Made by a program: the position numbers and the translations under genes | Assembly: GCA_902364065.1 (NCBI GenBank) | Contig: CABJCJ010000011.1 | Location: forward strand, 1-23,797 | DNA: 23,797 nucleotides | Source: Veillonellaceae bacterium SB90 | GTDB taxonomy: Bacteria; Bacillota; Negativicutes; Selenomonadales; Selenomonadaceae | Direction: 5' to 3' | Notes under the pieces: generated by a model | Told to the model about the DNA's origin: nothing | The model's database searches: none | Seen by the model: only the letters and a program-made list of their open reading frames with translations | In this document: positions 23,787 to 23,797 of the stretch, piece after piece | Layout: each line of letters opens with the position of its first letter | Numbering within the stretch: position 1 is the stretch's first letter

Positions 23787-23797
23787 GTTGTTTTTTT

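Noticed and set aside
1..23797. CRISPR arrays, tRNA/rRNA genes, insertion sequences and phage attachment sites
   Set aside because: I looked for regularly spaced repeats, transposase-like proteins, cloverleaf-type sequence and terminal repeats, and saw none. The window is densely filled with chromosomal metabolic genes.

Overview
The window reads as part of a chromosome from a diderm Firmicute (Negativicutes, most likely a Selenomonas/Mitsuokella-like member of the Selenomonadales). The evidence is a GC-rich coding style with AT-rich intergenic regions, strong Shine-Dalgarno sites, a one-piece outer-membrane porin with an N-terminal SLH domain (OmpM/Mep45 type), and an 11-gene complex I operon. 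The genus is an inference from gene content and was not tested by any search.

Left half, minus strand (99-13044). nuoA-B-C-D-H-I-J-K-L-M-N form one tightly packed operon, with most junctions overlapping by 1-10 nt. It is transcribed leftward from a clear sigma70 promoter at 10007-10034. nuoE, nuoF and nuoG are absent, so this is the 11-subunit form of the proton-pumping oxidoreductase without the NADH-oxidising module. Upstream lie an SLH porin gene (ompM-like, 10291-11544) with its own promoter and terminator, and a 445-residue regulator gene (11707-13044) whose terminator abuts the porin promoter.

Right half, plus strand (13375-23700). Divergent from the regulator is a probable operon: a DcuC-type C4-dicarboxylate carrier, an MFS carrier, an AbgB-like M20 hydrolase, a second M20 peptidase, an AbgA-like M20 hydrolase, and a fumarase/aspartase-superfamily lyase related to PcaB/EDDS lyase. 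A dTDP-4-dehydrorhamnose reductase gene (rfbD) follows and ends in a strong terminator. A separately promoted Na+/serine-threonine symporter gene (sstT) closes the window with another strong terminator.

The most interesting part is the regulator plus dcuC-MFS-abgB-M20-abgA-lyase locus. It looks like an uptake and degradation pathway in which amide bonds are hydrolysed by an AbgAB-type enzyme and another M20 enzyme, and a C-N or C-C lyase releases fumarate or a relative. The DcuC carrier would exchange this with succinate. The substrate is unknown. A composite repeat (a 10-mer plus a 14-mer) occurs both at the ompM transcription start and in the dcuC leader, on either side of the regulator gene, and suggests that porin and operon share a DNA-binding protein.
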